DNA of 26,511 nt from Saccoglossus kowalevskii. Taxonomy: Eukaryota; Hemichordata; Enteropneusta; Harrimaniidae. The position numbers and the translations under genes were made by a program. Positions 1-9,261 of the stretch are shown here, in pieces (within the stretch, counting starts at the first letter, position 1; the number at the start of each line of letters is the position of its first letter). The notes below the pieces were generated by a model. It saw nothing but the letters and a program-made list of their open reading frames with translations, was not told the origin of the DNA and searched no databases. The stretch is taken from positions 410,075-436,585 of the forward strand of contig NW_003106598.1 of assembly GCF_000003605.2 (NCBI RefSeq), given 5' to 3'.

Positions 1-245
1 TCAGGTGGTCTTATAGAAATTATGCAATCTTAGGTAGTCTTACAGAAATTATGCAATCTAAGGTGGTCTTACAGAAATTATGCAATCTTAGGTGGTCTTA
101 CAAACTAGGCAAGTTTAAGTGGTCTTACATAAACTGCAATCTTAGGTGGTCTTACATAAACTGCAATCTTAGGTGGTCTTACATAAACTGCAATCTTAAG
201 TGGTCTTACAAACTCGGCAAGATTAGGTTGTCTTACATAAACTAT
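1..245. repeat. Minisatellite, 27-bp unit, GGTGGTCTTACA subtype
   Basis: Nine tandem units of the form AGGTGGTCTTACATAAACTG plus CAATCTT, truncated by the left edge of the window. The unit is about 27 bp, a multiple of three, so the array keeps one frame open and reads as a repeated NLRWSYINC peptide; this is a by-product of the unit length and no gene is inferred. Some units carry an alternative tail (CAAACTAGGCAAG or CAGAAATTATG). The array passes directly into the GGTGGTCACAC subtype. Confidence 0.93.
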
Positions 246-1420
246 GCATGGCTAGGTGGTCACACACTTTTTAATTCAGTTCGGTGGTCACACAAAATTC
301 AATACAGTTAGGTGGTCACACACAATTTAATACAGTTAGGTGGTCACACACAATTTAATACAGTTAGGTGGTCACACAGTTTAATACAGTTAGGTGGTCA
401 CACACAATTTAATATAGCTAGATGGTCACAACACAATTTAATACAGTTAGGTGGTCACACACAATTTAATACAGTTAGGTGGTCACACGATTTAATATAG
501 GCTGGTGGTCACACAGTTGAATACAGTTAGGTGGTCACACACAATTTAATATAGGCTGGTGGTCACAACACAATTTAATACAGTTAGGTGGTCACACACA
601 ATTTAATACAGTTAGGTGGTCACACACAATTTAATATAGGCTGGTGGTCACACAGTTTAATACAGTTAGGTGGTCACACACAATTTAATATAGGCTGGTG
701 GTCACAATTTAATACAGTTAGGTGGTCACACACAATTTAATACAGTTAGGTGGTCACACACAATTTAATACAGTTAGGTGGTCACACACAATTTACTATA
801 GGCTGGTGGTCACACAATTTAATACAGTTAGGTGGTCACACAAAATTCTATACAGTTAGGTGGTCACAATACATTTGAATACAGTTAGGTGGTTACACAC
901 AATTTAATACAATTAAATGGTCACACAAAATTTTATACAGTTATGTAGTCACGAACAATTTAAAACAGGTGATCAAAACACAATACAGTTAGATGGTCAC
1001 ACACAATTTAATATAGTCTGGTGGTCACAACACAATTCAATACAATTAGGTGGTCACACACAATTTAATACAGTTAGGTGGTCACACACAATTTAATACA
1101 GTTAGGTGGTCACACACAATTTAATACAGTTAGGTGGTCACACACAATTTAATACAGTTAGGTGGTCACACACAATTTAATATAGTTAGGTGGTCACACA
1201 CAATTTAATATAGCTAGGTGGTCACACACAATTTAATACAGTTAGGTGGTCACAAACAATTTAATACAGTTAGGTGGTCACACACAATTCAATACAGCTA
1301 GGTGGTCACACACAATTCAATATAGCTAGGTGGTCACACACAATTTATTATAGTTAGGTGGTCACACAATTTAATACAGTTAGGTGGCCATACACAAATG
1401 TACAGTTAGGGGGTCAAATG
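246..1420. repeat. Minisatellite, 28-bp unit, GGTGGTCACACAC subtype
   Basis: About 43 tandem units of GGTGGTCACACACAATTTAA plus TACAGTTA, counted from the GGTGGTCAC cores. Two tail types, TACAGTTA and TATAGGCTG, alternate irregularly between 480 and 830 and suggest a higher-order unit there. Units near 900-1000 and at the right edge (1380-1420) are more degenerate, while those at 1040-1300 are nearly identical, as expected from recent expansion. The array shares the GGTGGTC core with the subtype on its left, so the two probably have one origin. It lies 1.2 kb downstream of the zyxin-like exon in that gene's direction, probably in an intron. Confidence 0.95.
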
Positions 1421-2134
1421 CACATTGATACTATTTAATTGAACATGATACATGTACAAGAATTGGTGGGATGTGACAGATGAAGAAAAGAGATGTGACA
1501 ACCTTTTTAAAAAGATTTCAACATAAACAAATAATAGTTATTTTATAGTAAAAAATTTACATGTTTATGAATGTTGATAATTTATTACCTGTGGTGGTTT
1601 TGAACTTGTATACATGTAATTAGGTGGACTCGCACATTACAAGCAATTTTTAAGCAGTGGAAGTGTTATTGGGTTTAAATAGCGAAGTTAGCATTTCATT
1701 ATGCAAAAGAGTAGGTAGATTCACACTAGGTATTAGAGTTCAGGCAAGCGAGGTCCACACTGAGGACATCAGGCCAAAGCTCACTTCAACCTAAATGTTG
1801 CAACCGACGCAGAAAATTTCTTCAACAATTTTTTATAAATATATTTCATCTGGAACTTATATACTGACAGATCACGCAATTAATTTCCATAAGAATGTAT
1901 TGCGGTAAATGATTATCTCGTTCCAATCATTTTTGCGATCGTCTTGGTAACATTAGTCACCTTTTGTAAACTGATAAAATTATAGACAAACATGGCCAAG
2001 AGACTGAGAGTAAGAAAATAGTGTTCCATTTCCTCTTGTCATCGTGTTCTCTGTCACCATGGTTACATGTACATAATTCAGCAGAAAAGACATTTAAAGA
2101 AAAAAAAGAAAAAGGTATACAGTATTGCACGACT
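1421..2134. other. Non-coding flank with stray minisatellite units
   Basis: No coding sequence is recognisable. Two isolated, decayed copies of the neighbouring minisatellite unit remain, near 1619-1637 (TAGGTGGACTCGCACATT) and 1708-1730 (AGGTAGATTCACACTAGG), so the array may once have reached further right. The rest is AT-rich and probably intronic for the minus-strand zyxin-like gene. Confidence 0.5.
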
Positions 2135-2138
2135 TTAA

Positions 2139-2363
2139 CTCCTTGAGTGCCAGATATTTTTCCTGCCCAAACTGGATTGCAAATATTTTCACATTTTGTG
2201 AAATTGTCACCAAATTGCATCATCATTTTGATCCATACGGACAGTTAGAATTACTGCAGTATTCTAGTGAATTCTCATCAACATTCATGTGTATACGATA
2301 TGAGCAGACTGTACACAATCATTCTGCTGCTGGCGCCAAAAGTTGATAATGGCGCTGAAAAAA
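2139..2363. mobile_element. Possible decayed TTAA-site element
   Basis: TTAA at 2135-2138 and 2364-2367 flank a 225-bp stretch. Its ends are weakly inverted: CTCCTTGAGTGCCAGAT on the left and, read inward on the other strand, TTTTTTCAGCGCCATTAT on the right, about 11 of 17 positions matching. CCTT-like ends at TTAA recall piggyBac-derived short elements. The reading frames inside are short and overlap on both strands. This is the least certain of the mobile-element calls. Confidence 0.35.
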
Positions 2364-2463
2364 TTAATAGCAAGACAAAGTTCCAGATGAAAAAAAAAAA
2401 GATGCAGCCACATCAAAAACAATTCTTGTTTACTGTAAAAATTCACCCATTTTGCATTGAAGT

Positions 2464-2487
2464 CTATTATTATTATTATTATTATTA
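2464..2487. repeat. (TAT)n microsatellite
   Basis: An uninterrupted run of about eight TAT/ATT trinucleotides. Confidence 0.9.
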
Positions 2488-2629
2488 AACAAGATTTTGC
2501 TTTGCAATGGCTCTCAAGAAAGATAAGAAATGAGAGATGAAACATGCTGGTAATGTTAAGATAAATCCACACAAGTGAAAGCAACACTATAGCACTAAAT
2601 GATTAAACGGTGAATTATCTAGTTACTAC

Positions 2630-2945
2630 CTTGGCTGCCATGCTGCGTCACTGCTGTAATAGCACTAGGCTGACTGCACATGCTTGCAGTTATTTGGGAA
2701 TATGATTCAGGCCCAGGAGGTGGTGGATGGACGGATTTTGTAATGCGCCCGTTTTTCTGACCTTTTGGCTTGGGGGCAGTGACTGGAGCAAACTTCTTGG
2801 GCTGGCTCTGGAATTGCGGCGGATTGTAAGAGTAGGAGTAACTAGTGTCCGTGACCGTCCCTGGCTCTGTCACGTTAAGGGATGACAGCTGCTGTTCCAA
2901 TCGCTGTTGAGTTCCACCCTTACGTACATCCATCATTGAAGGAAT
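2630..2945 (-). CDS. Zyxin/LPP-family LIM protein, N-terminal region exon (partial gene)
   Basis: Internal or first coding exon on the minus strand. Seen: acceptor TTTTTTTTCAAATGCAG just above 2945, 105 open codons plus one base, and donor CCAAG|GTAGTA at 2630/2629, after which the frame stops within three codons. The peptide has a Gln-rich start (RLEQQLSSLNV), a Ser-Tyr stretch (SYSYSYNPP), the motif PKKFAPVTAPKPK and a short proline run (HPPPPGPE). Known: KKFAPVVAPKPK-type segments followed by proline-rich Ena/VASP-binding sequence are typical of the N-terminus of zyxin, LPP and TRIP6, which link focal adhesions to actin and carry three LIM domains at the C-terminus. No LIM domain lies in the window; those exons must be to the left. 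The start could be ATG at 2936 or 2933 (the second has the better context), or lie in an upstream exon. Which of the three proteins it matches cannot be decided here. Confidence 0.62.
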
Positions 2946-3062
2946 CTGCATTTGAAAAAAAAGAATAAAATAAAACATGAATGGTTTTTCTTTAGCTTTT
3001 CATCACTGACATTTTGTGTTTGTACATGGATTTTAATTTACTAGATTGAGGCAAAGAATGAA

Positions 3063-3070
3063 GGTTAATG
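3063..3070. repeat. Target-site duplication, left copy
   Basis: GGTTAATG directly before the left end of the 1.33-kb P-like element, repeated exactly at 4401-4408. If the first G is discounted the duplication is 7 bp (GTTAATG) and the terminal repeats become perfectly symmetric at CACGG/CCGTG. Confidence 0.75.
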
Positions 3071-4400
3071 CACGGTTACTAAAAAAGACGGTTAGGAAAC
3101 AAACCATGTTCTTTTCATTGGATGCGTGTCGCGGGCAAACATTTGAAACAAAAGACGTACTAATCTGTGATAACTCATTAACATAAAATGTAGACAGGAA
3201 ATCACGCAAATATGACGTCATTTTCCCAGAGTTCATTGCAATCAACAACTGCACGCCATTTTATTGTGTCTCTGTCGATACTTTAAGTAATACTAAAGTG
3301 TAAGTTGTTCCAGTGAATCCTGACAAAACCTGTCGCTCGGTTTAAACTCAATACAAATTTGCCTGTCTTGTATGGCATTTTCGTTTCTAAAGAACAAGAT
3401 CGGCAGAAAACTGAAATAAAAAAACCAACAAAACATGATCAGAAAAAAAGACGTCAATGAAACCATACAAGTGTTTATATTTCAGCCATGTGAAAGTTTT
3501 AATGAGGAGCCATGATACCACATACATTTTGTTGGAAATAAACAAAATATGCGATAAGATAACTGAAATAACCCGCCCATGCTCTACAAAATGCATGTAA
3601 GCACACCAAATGTGCAACAACAGGCAGTTCAATGAAATTAAAACGATTAAAAAGGGTCCGAAAAATTGATTTGGCGAAGAGACTGCTAGAAAGTTCAAAA
3701 ATTGTAGCGTGGAGTATTAAAACTCATAATTAACGGCACGCTGAATATTGCAACATGAAAAATTTACAAAAAACTGAAACAAGGACAGACAAGAACAATT
3801 AAACAGGCATTTTATGAAACTGGCGGAAAATGTTGAATACATTTTCAACAATTTCTACGGCGTCTACAAAAAAAGTGTTATGACCTTAAACAGAATGGCT
3901 GATAAGTGACGCGAATGCAAAACGATAAAATTTAATCTAATCAGACCCCAAATCGCACACAACCTTCATAAGTACGCACAGTAGTATACTAAAAATTCAT
4001 TTGGTAGTATTTTTTATAATATAATGTATTTTAAAATAGTGACTTAGGGGTTAGAATTTTCGTTACTTTTTATTCCGAGACCCAAGCTTACTTTCATGAC
4101 AGTGAAAACGATAAATGACGATTCTCGATTCTGAATGTTATCACAGTCACAAAGAGTACTCATCCGAAAAGTATGTGTAGTTCTTTGTAGAGCTTGTGCA
4201 CTAAACGTGGATATTCTATCGAAAACGAGCTTAAAATTTCAAATTCGCGGAACATCAAGTGATCGACACAAAAATTAAACAAAATGGTAGACCTTGAAAT
4301 CTCAAGAGGGCGTACACAGCGCGACACGCATCCTTGAGGGATTAGGCAGATTCACACCTTTTAACAATAGCGTTTCCTAACCGTCTTTATTAGTAACCGT
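3071..4400. mobile_element. Non-autonomous DNA transposon, P-element-like architecture
   Basis: A 1,330-bp element bounded by 30-bp terminal inverted repeats: left 3071-3100, starting CACGGTTACT, and right about 4372-4401 on the other strand. They match at 29 of 30 positions. A second inverted block, GGATGCGTGTCGCG, lies inside each end (3120-3133 and, inverted, 4320-4333). Exact 8-bp flanking copies of GGTTAATG mark the insertion. Known: Drosophila P elements have 31-bp terminal repeats, 8-bp duplications and short inner inverted repeats; hAT elements also make 8-bp duplications. The interior is AT-rich with no transposase-like frame, so the copy would need a transposase in trans. It sits upstream of the zyxin-like exon, probably in an intron. 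Confidence 0.75.
3213..3220. promoter_or_regulatory. CRE palindrome inside the P-like element
   Basis: TGACGTCA, the full CREB/ATF site. It lies within the transposon, so a regulatory role for the host gene is only a possibility. Confidence 0.3.
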
Positions 4401-4408
4401 GGTTAATG
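4401..4408. repeat. Target-site duplication, right copy
   Basis: GGTTAATG, identical to the left copy at 3063-3070. Confidence 0.75.
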
Positions 4409-4471
4409 TTACATCATCTGGATATCTTTTACCCTAATAATGTGACCTACGTGATTACCGGGTACAATGTA

Positions 4472-4678
4472 CTGTAATAAGGTTTATTATTCACTGGGTT
4501 TTAATTTTGTTTATTTCGCTGACTGAAAAATGCACTAAATTAAAACCCAGTGAATATGTAAAATTTAGCATAGAACACATTATCTAATTGATAAAACTGT
4601 GAATTTAAAACCCACTAAATATGCCCGAAATGGTAAATCAGCGAAATTTAAATCCAGTGAAAATTAGTAATTTTACAG
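4472..4678. mobile_element. MITE at a TA site, CTGTAATAAGG / CTGTAAAATTAC ends
   Basis: A 207-bp element flanked by TA (4470-4471 and 4679-4680). The left end reads CTGTAATAAGGTTTATTATT and the right end, read inward, CTGTAAAATTACTAATTTTC; both then continue with TTCACTGG or TTTCACTGG and a TTTAA-rich block. The inner segment repeats the AAAACCCAGTGAA and AAAACCCACTAAA words in both directions, so much of the element can fold back. TA duplications suggest Tc1/mariner mobilisation. Its ends resemble those of the larger CTGTAAAATACTTTATTTTCGC family, but the interior differs. Confidence 0.75.
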
Positions 4679-4680
4679 TA

Positions 4681-6283
4681 CGTTATGTCACACTGATCTA
4701 ACTTGATTACTTGATTTCAACTTAATAACATGACCTGCTTGATTCTGTGATAGCAAAAGCCAGTCAGTAACCATAGTTTCTGCCACACAACATAGCAAAT
4801 GATGCACTAAACTACTTTGTTCATTGTTCAGTGACTAATAATTCATTTTTATTCATAGTACATGCTTTTTCAACTCCAGGATTCATACTCTCTAGTGTAA
4901 ATATTTTAGATGGAATAGTAAAGCCTGCCATATCACTGTGGTCTTTCATATTTGTTTTTAACTTTTTTATATTCATTAGTAGATTCTGCATCTATTGTGG
5001 GCAGCTGATTCCAAAATGAGATTGGATATGAACAACAAGCAAGTGCAGGGCTGTGTCTTTTGTTCACATGCCACGCACATTTTTACTTGTCAGTTTCAAT
5101 GCCTGCAATTAGATCTACTCAAGCAAATGTCTGTGACAACATTTAATTGAAAATAATAATGAAATAGAAATGCTTTCCCCTGGAAAATACTATAGTATTA
5201 TGACCAATCTTACCCCCAAGTAAATTTGATTGCCGATAAATAAGGTGATTTCATCTTAGAAATATCTTGTACATGTATCATATCTAGTTGAATACAAAAT
5301 GTATTAAATATTATAGAAATGTTTGTCAGATTGTCAAATTTTACTGAGAAACCTGTGATTAATTTGCATAACACTAGAATATGTAAATTACTTCTATTTA
5401 ATACATTGTAGTGATTTTGAGTTCTGCTATGTACCCAAATTGAAGGAGTAGAAGGGCCCCTATTCTACAATGCTCTTGGAAGAACCCTATTAATATTGCT
5501 GCAAACATGGCTTGGCATTCAATAGCTACTCAGACTTGAGTCCAACAATTTTTTTTGCAATTAAACTGGAGAATAATTAACATAAACTGCCATGTACACC
5601 ATTATAACTTGCATGTACATCTATTTATCTACTTTCAATGCTGAGCTTCATCATTTCAAATTACAACATTACCCAGTAATAAGTATAAACAATTTTAAAA
5701 TTGACCCAATTATACTAAATAATAAAGACAATTGAACATACATCACGTAACATAGTTTTTTTTTTTTTTATACATCAGACTAAATAAGAATGTAAGTATA
5801 TGGGAGGGGCCAAATAATTGGACATGGTTATTCAATTGCCGATGATAATTCATAGGAAGTTTAAAGGATAGATTAGATTTCCTGCAAACAGGGTTATAAG
5901 TGAACAAGAAACATTAACTTCTCTGCTATTTATCATCAGAAAGATTAATTACTTTGATTTTTGTTTAACTTTCTCATTCCCTTTCTCCTGTTCAATTGTT
6001 TACAGAGTAAATACCTGAGTGTTCAAATAGATTGCTGACATAAAATACAAATGAAAGCCATTGACAACCCACATGCACACATGTCGAAAGTTTGTCAATT
6101 CCATTTGAGACTTGAGATTTATCACACAATCCATAAACGATTTCATATTCTAATGGTATAAAGTATACTAAAAATTACTGTAAAAATGTATACAATTCTT
6201 GGCCTCTGCTTAAACATGAACACACATTATTTCCAACGTTAGTAGAGTACCTATACAGGTTGGTAACCAACTAATAATAGAAT
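4681..6283. other. AT-rich non-coding DNA
   Basis: No coding sequence, RNA gene or terminal inverted repeat is recognised. It contains a poly-T run near 5757-5769 and scattered ACATGTA words. It is probably intron or 5' flank of the minus-strand zyxin-like gene. Confidence 0.5.
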
Positions 6284-6285
6284 TA

Positions 6286-6493
6286 CTGTGAAATACTTCA
6301 TTTTAGCTAGAATTAATTTTCGCTGAAAAAACAACTTTTTGGGTGTTTTGTATGGAATTTATTTTCACTGATTTTTGCCGAGTTGAATGTAAAATATGGG
6401 AAAAAAGGTATATTCGCTGGATTTTATTTTCACTGAATCATTCCTTCAATCATTTCTAAAATTAATTCCAAGCGAAAATAAAGTATTTTACAG
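6286..6493 (+). mobile_element. CTGTAAAATACTTTATTTTCGC-family MITE, copy 1
   Basis: A 208-bp element with TA at 6284-6285 and 6494-6495. Left end CTGTGAAATACTTCATTTTA, right end inward CTGTAAAATACTTTATTTTC. The interior carries AACTTTTTGGGTGTTTTGTA and a GGTATATTCGCTGGATTTTA block. It shares length and layout with copy 3 at 9052-9259. No coding capacity; the terminal TA suggests Tc1/mariner mobilisation. Confidence 0.85.
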
Positions 6494-6769
6494 TATTATT
6501 TGCCACAGTGGCTAAAAATATGTTACCCTTAGCAGAAACCAAACATTTATTTTACTTTTTAAATATGTTTGAAAAGTTTTATAATACAAGATAAACAGAA
6601 TAAACCGTTTTTGAATAGGATTTAGTGAAAAAAAAAATAAATTGTGTTTTAAAATGGTGGACACCTGCTAGAATCAATACTGCCAGAATCAGCGTGACTG
6701 AATCAGTTTGAATTATGGGATATATAACGATAGAATTGTTCCAATCTCAAAATACTCTTAGTAGCATTC

Positions 6770-6955
6770 ACAATTACTTCAAGTTCCTATTTTTGCTTGG
6801 AATGTTTTCACTGAAAATAAAATCCAACGAATACATCTTTTTTCCTATATTTTAAATTCAACTCGTCAAAAATCATTGAAAATAAATTCCATATAAAACA
6901 CCCAAAATGTCTTTTCAGTGAAAATTAATTCAAGCTAAAATAAAGTATTTTATAG
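6770..6955 (-). mobile_element. CTGTAAAATACTTTATTTTCGC-family MITE, copy 2 (reversed)
   Basis: The same family in the opposite orientation. The right end AAGTATTTTATAG precedes TA at 6956-6957; the other end is eroded but still shows CCTATTTTTGCTTGGAAT. The interior has the complement of the GGGTGTTTTGTATGGAATTT and GGAAAAAAGGTATATTCG blocks of copy 1. Start placed to within about 10 bp. Confidence 0.75.
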
Positions 6956-6957
6956 TA

Positions 6958-7764
6958 TATGATCTCTTATAAAAAGTTAGTCTAAATGTTTAATGCAAGT
7001 TTGATATACTAGAAAGTAAAAATTACAGCTAAAAAAATGAACAAAAAATTTTGAGGTTTACACATGCCTCTATTGGACTTGGACTTGGATTTGGATTTGT
7101 AATAGACCAAATATTCTTTCACTTCTTTTGAACTGCTGTGAACCTTGGGTACAAGACTAGACTCCCTTTTTTTTTTACAAACTTGCTTGCCCATTGACAG
7201 TTTAATTGTGGTGCGACCCCAGTCTGACCTTTTGACCTTTGACATCTATGTTACAGAGTAGAAGTCTGAGTCCAAATTAATCCAGTATGTCGCATGGCAA
7301 TACTGTGCTATGGTGAAGAAGTGAAATGAGACGCTGCTAATCAGACAACATTCATTAACTATTTTTAAGTAAATGCCATTTAAATTAACTACTTTAGTTG
7401 GTAGTTGTCTGTTCAAGGGGGTTTCTCAGTCTTTAAAGGGTTTCCCAATCTTGAAAGCAAGGAGTGAGGATTGTTCACTTGACTGAACTTAGTTATTTTA
7501 CAAAGCAAAAAGCAATCTAATGAAAAAGTCCCTATGGAGCACAATGTAACGATTACTGCTACTTGTAAAATGTAGCAATACAAACGATATAACAAAGTCA
7601 GAATACTAAGCATTTAGAAAATCTTTGAGACATGATATTGCTGTAATTCATCTTTCCTTTTTGCTCTATCAAATATGTGTGGGTTTTGTTTGATGAATAT
7701 ATTTGTTTCTGTAGATTTTTTCTCTTGAAATCTCCAAAAATATCCCAGTAAAATTTTCTAATGG
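6958..7764. other. Non-coding stretch with a TTGGAY hexamer run
   Basis: A short hexamer repeat (GGACTTGGACTTGGATTTGG) lies near 7076-7098, and a cluster of TGACCT half-sites at 7225-7245. On the minus strand the hexamers read as Lys-Ser repeats in a 78-codon frame with no other coding sign; it is not accepted as a gene. Confidence 0.45.
7225..7245 (-). promoter_or_regulatory. Composite nuclear-receptor half-site cluster (DR1 + DR2)
   Basis: On the minus strand the sequence reads ATGTCA-A-AGGTCA-AA-AGGTCA: two exact AGGTCA half-sites spaced by 2 bp and a third, one-mismatch half-site spaced by 1 bp. DR1 spacing suits RXR heterodimers, HNF4 and COUP-TF. No promoter is known beside it; it would be an intronic or distal element of the zyxin-like gene. 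Confidence 0.3.
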
Positions 7765-7768
7765 TTAA

Positions 7769-8020
7769 CCTTTTCACTTCCAGACTTTCTGGCCAAAATT
7801 TGTCATCACTTTAATTCTTATACCGGTACATGTATTCTTCAATATTTCTGGAAATGAACCTTAATTTTGGAGCCGATGAACAAAATTTGGGTAAAGTTTC
7901 AGTTTTTTCACTCAAAAAAAATTTGGCTATTTTGGTCTCAACTTTCTGAAGAAAAGTGCAGTCTATAAACTGGACTATTTTTGAATTTGTGATGAAAAGC
8001 GGGAACTGGTGGTGAAAAGG
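7769..8020. mobile_element. piggyBac-type MITE at TTAA
   Basis: A 252-bp element between TTAA at 7765-7768 and 8021-8024. Left end CCTTTTCACTTCCAG, right end inward CCTTTTCACCACCAG: 13 of 15 bases match. TTAA targets with CC(C/T)T-starting ends are typical of piggyBac derivatives. The interior is AT-rich and non-coding. Confidence 0.78.
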
Positions 8021-8401
8021 TTAACCTTTACGAAAGATGATAATGAGCTCGATAAAATAAGCTTAATACAAACATGTACATGTAGTATATAGAAATGAGT
8101 GCTCTATAGTTGGTATAGTTTTCAATGTTCACAATGACCTACAGAGTGAATGTAAACTGAACAAGACCTGCACCTTGACTTAATACACGGGTGTACGTTT
8201 TAATGGTTTGAACTACAGATGTATACTATTGTGTCTGACGCTCAGAGCCGAGTTGTATGATTCTGTACTAAGCAGAGCCTGACCAACTATTGAGTTGACA
8301 CCCATTCTCAAAATTTGATAAAATTGCCTTGTACAAAATATATTTAAATTTGCGACAGGCACCAAGGCAAATGTCTTTGATGCTTCTATGAAGTTCTAGC
8401 C

Positions 8402-8466
8402 CTATTATATATTATATTATTATTATTATTATATTATTATTATTATATATTATATTATTATTATTA
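8402..8466. repeat. (ATT)n / TATA-rich microsatellite
   Basis: An imperfect run of TTA/ATT trinucleotides interrupted by TATAT blocks, made only of A and T. Confidence 0.9.
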
Positions 8467-9049
8467 GTCAGCGTTTATATATATAGGTGAACATATAGCT
8501 GTTACAAATGTACATGCATTTGAAGAATGATCAGCTCTGAATTCAGAAATTAAACGGCAATATCAAATTTCAAATAAAAAAAACATTCCACTGAATTACC
8601 GCGACTTGGTAATTTCATTGCAAACGCAATGAATCAAAGTTCACAAGGGGGATTAAAACGTCCCGGAGACTACATCTCAGTTTGCGATATGTACGTGCGG
8701 AATTCATTACACACAATATGAATCATGGTCCACGACTTGTGAAAAAGAATAATTCATCAAGAACCCAGGAACCCAGCTTGACAGTAATTTGATCTTGTAA
8801 TATCAACAATAATTTCCATTATATGAGAGAGCTTGAGACATGTGATACATTACCTCCCAGATATAAAAATGAATATAGATAGAGTGGCAAGGTAAATTGT
8901 GAACAAGATATGGACAAGCAAAGACAACAAAATTATACACGCAGATAAAGAATCAATATTTTTCCAAAGAAAATTTTCTCTTTAGATTGAGGGTAAGACA
9001 AAGCAAAATAGTAGCGGTGGAAGTTCATTTAAATTATGACAACTTTTAA
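8467..9049. other. Non-coding stretch
   Basis: Nothing recognisable: no open frame with coding character and no inverted repeat ends. Confidence 0.5.
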
Positions 9050-9051
9050 TA

Positions 9052-9259
9052 CTGTGAAATACTTTATTTTCGCTGGAATTTATTTTCGCTGAAAAGACTT
9101 TTTGGGTGTTTTGTATAGGATTTATTTTCACTGATTTTTGATGGGTTTAATGTAAAATATAGGAAAAAAGGTATATTCGCTGGATTTTATTTTCACTGAA
9201 TCATTCCTTCACCGAAAATAGCGAAAATTAATTCCAAGCGAAAATAAAGTATTCTACAG
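9052..9259 (+). mobile_element. CTGTAAAATACTTTATTTTCGC-family MITE, copy 3
   Basis: A 208-bp element, TA at 9050-9051 and 9260-9261, ends CTGTGAAATACTTTATTTTC and, inward, CTGTAGAATACTTTATTTTC, both followed by GCT or GCTTGG. Same orientation and length as copy 1, including the GGTATATTCGCTGGATTTTA block. Confidence 0.87.
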
Positions 9260-9261
9260 TA

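Noticed and set aside
51-500. Two open frames with NLRWSYINC and RWSHNLIQLGGHTQF repeats
   Set aside because: They are translations of the minisatellite units; the frame shifts with the 28-bp unit and no splice or start signals support a gene.
3387-3698. 103-codon hydrophobic frame on the minus strand inside the P-like element
   Set aside because: No transposase motif; hydrophobic composition is expected from AT-rich DNA, and the element lacks other coding capacity.
7009-7245. 78-codon minus-strand frame with a KSKSKSKSN tract
   Set aside because: Low-complexity translation of a TTGGAY hexamer run and a poly-A stretch; no domain and no splice support.
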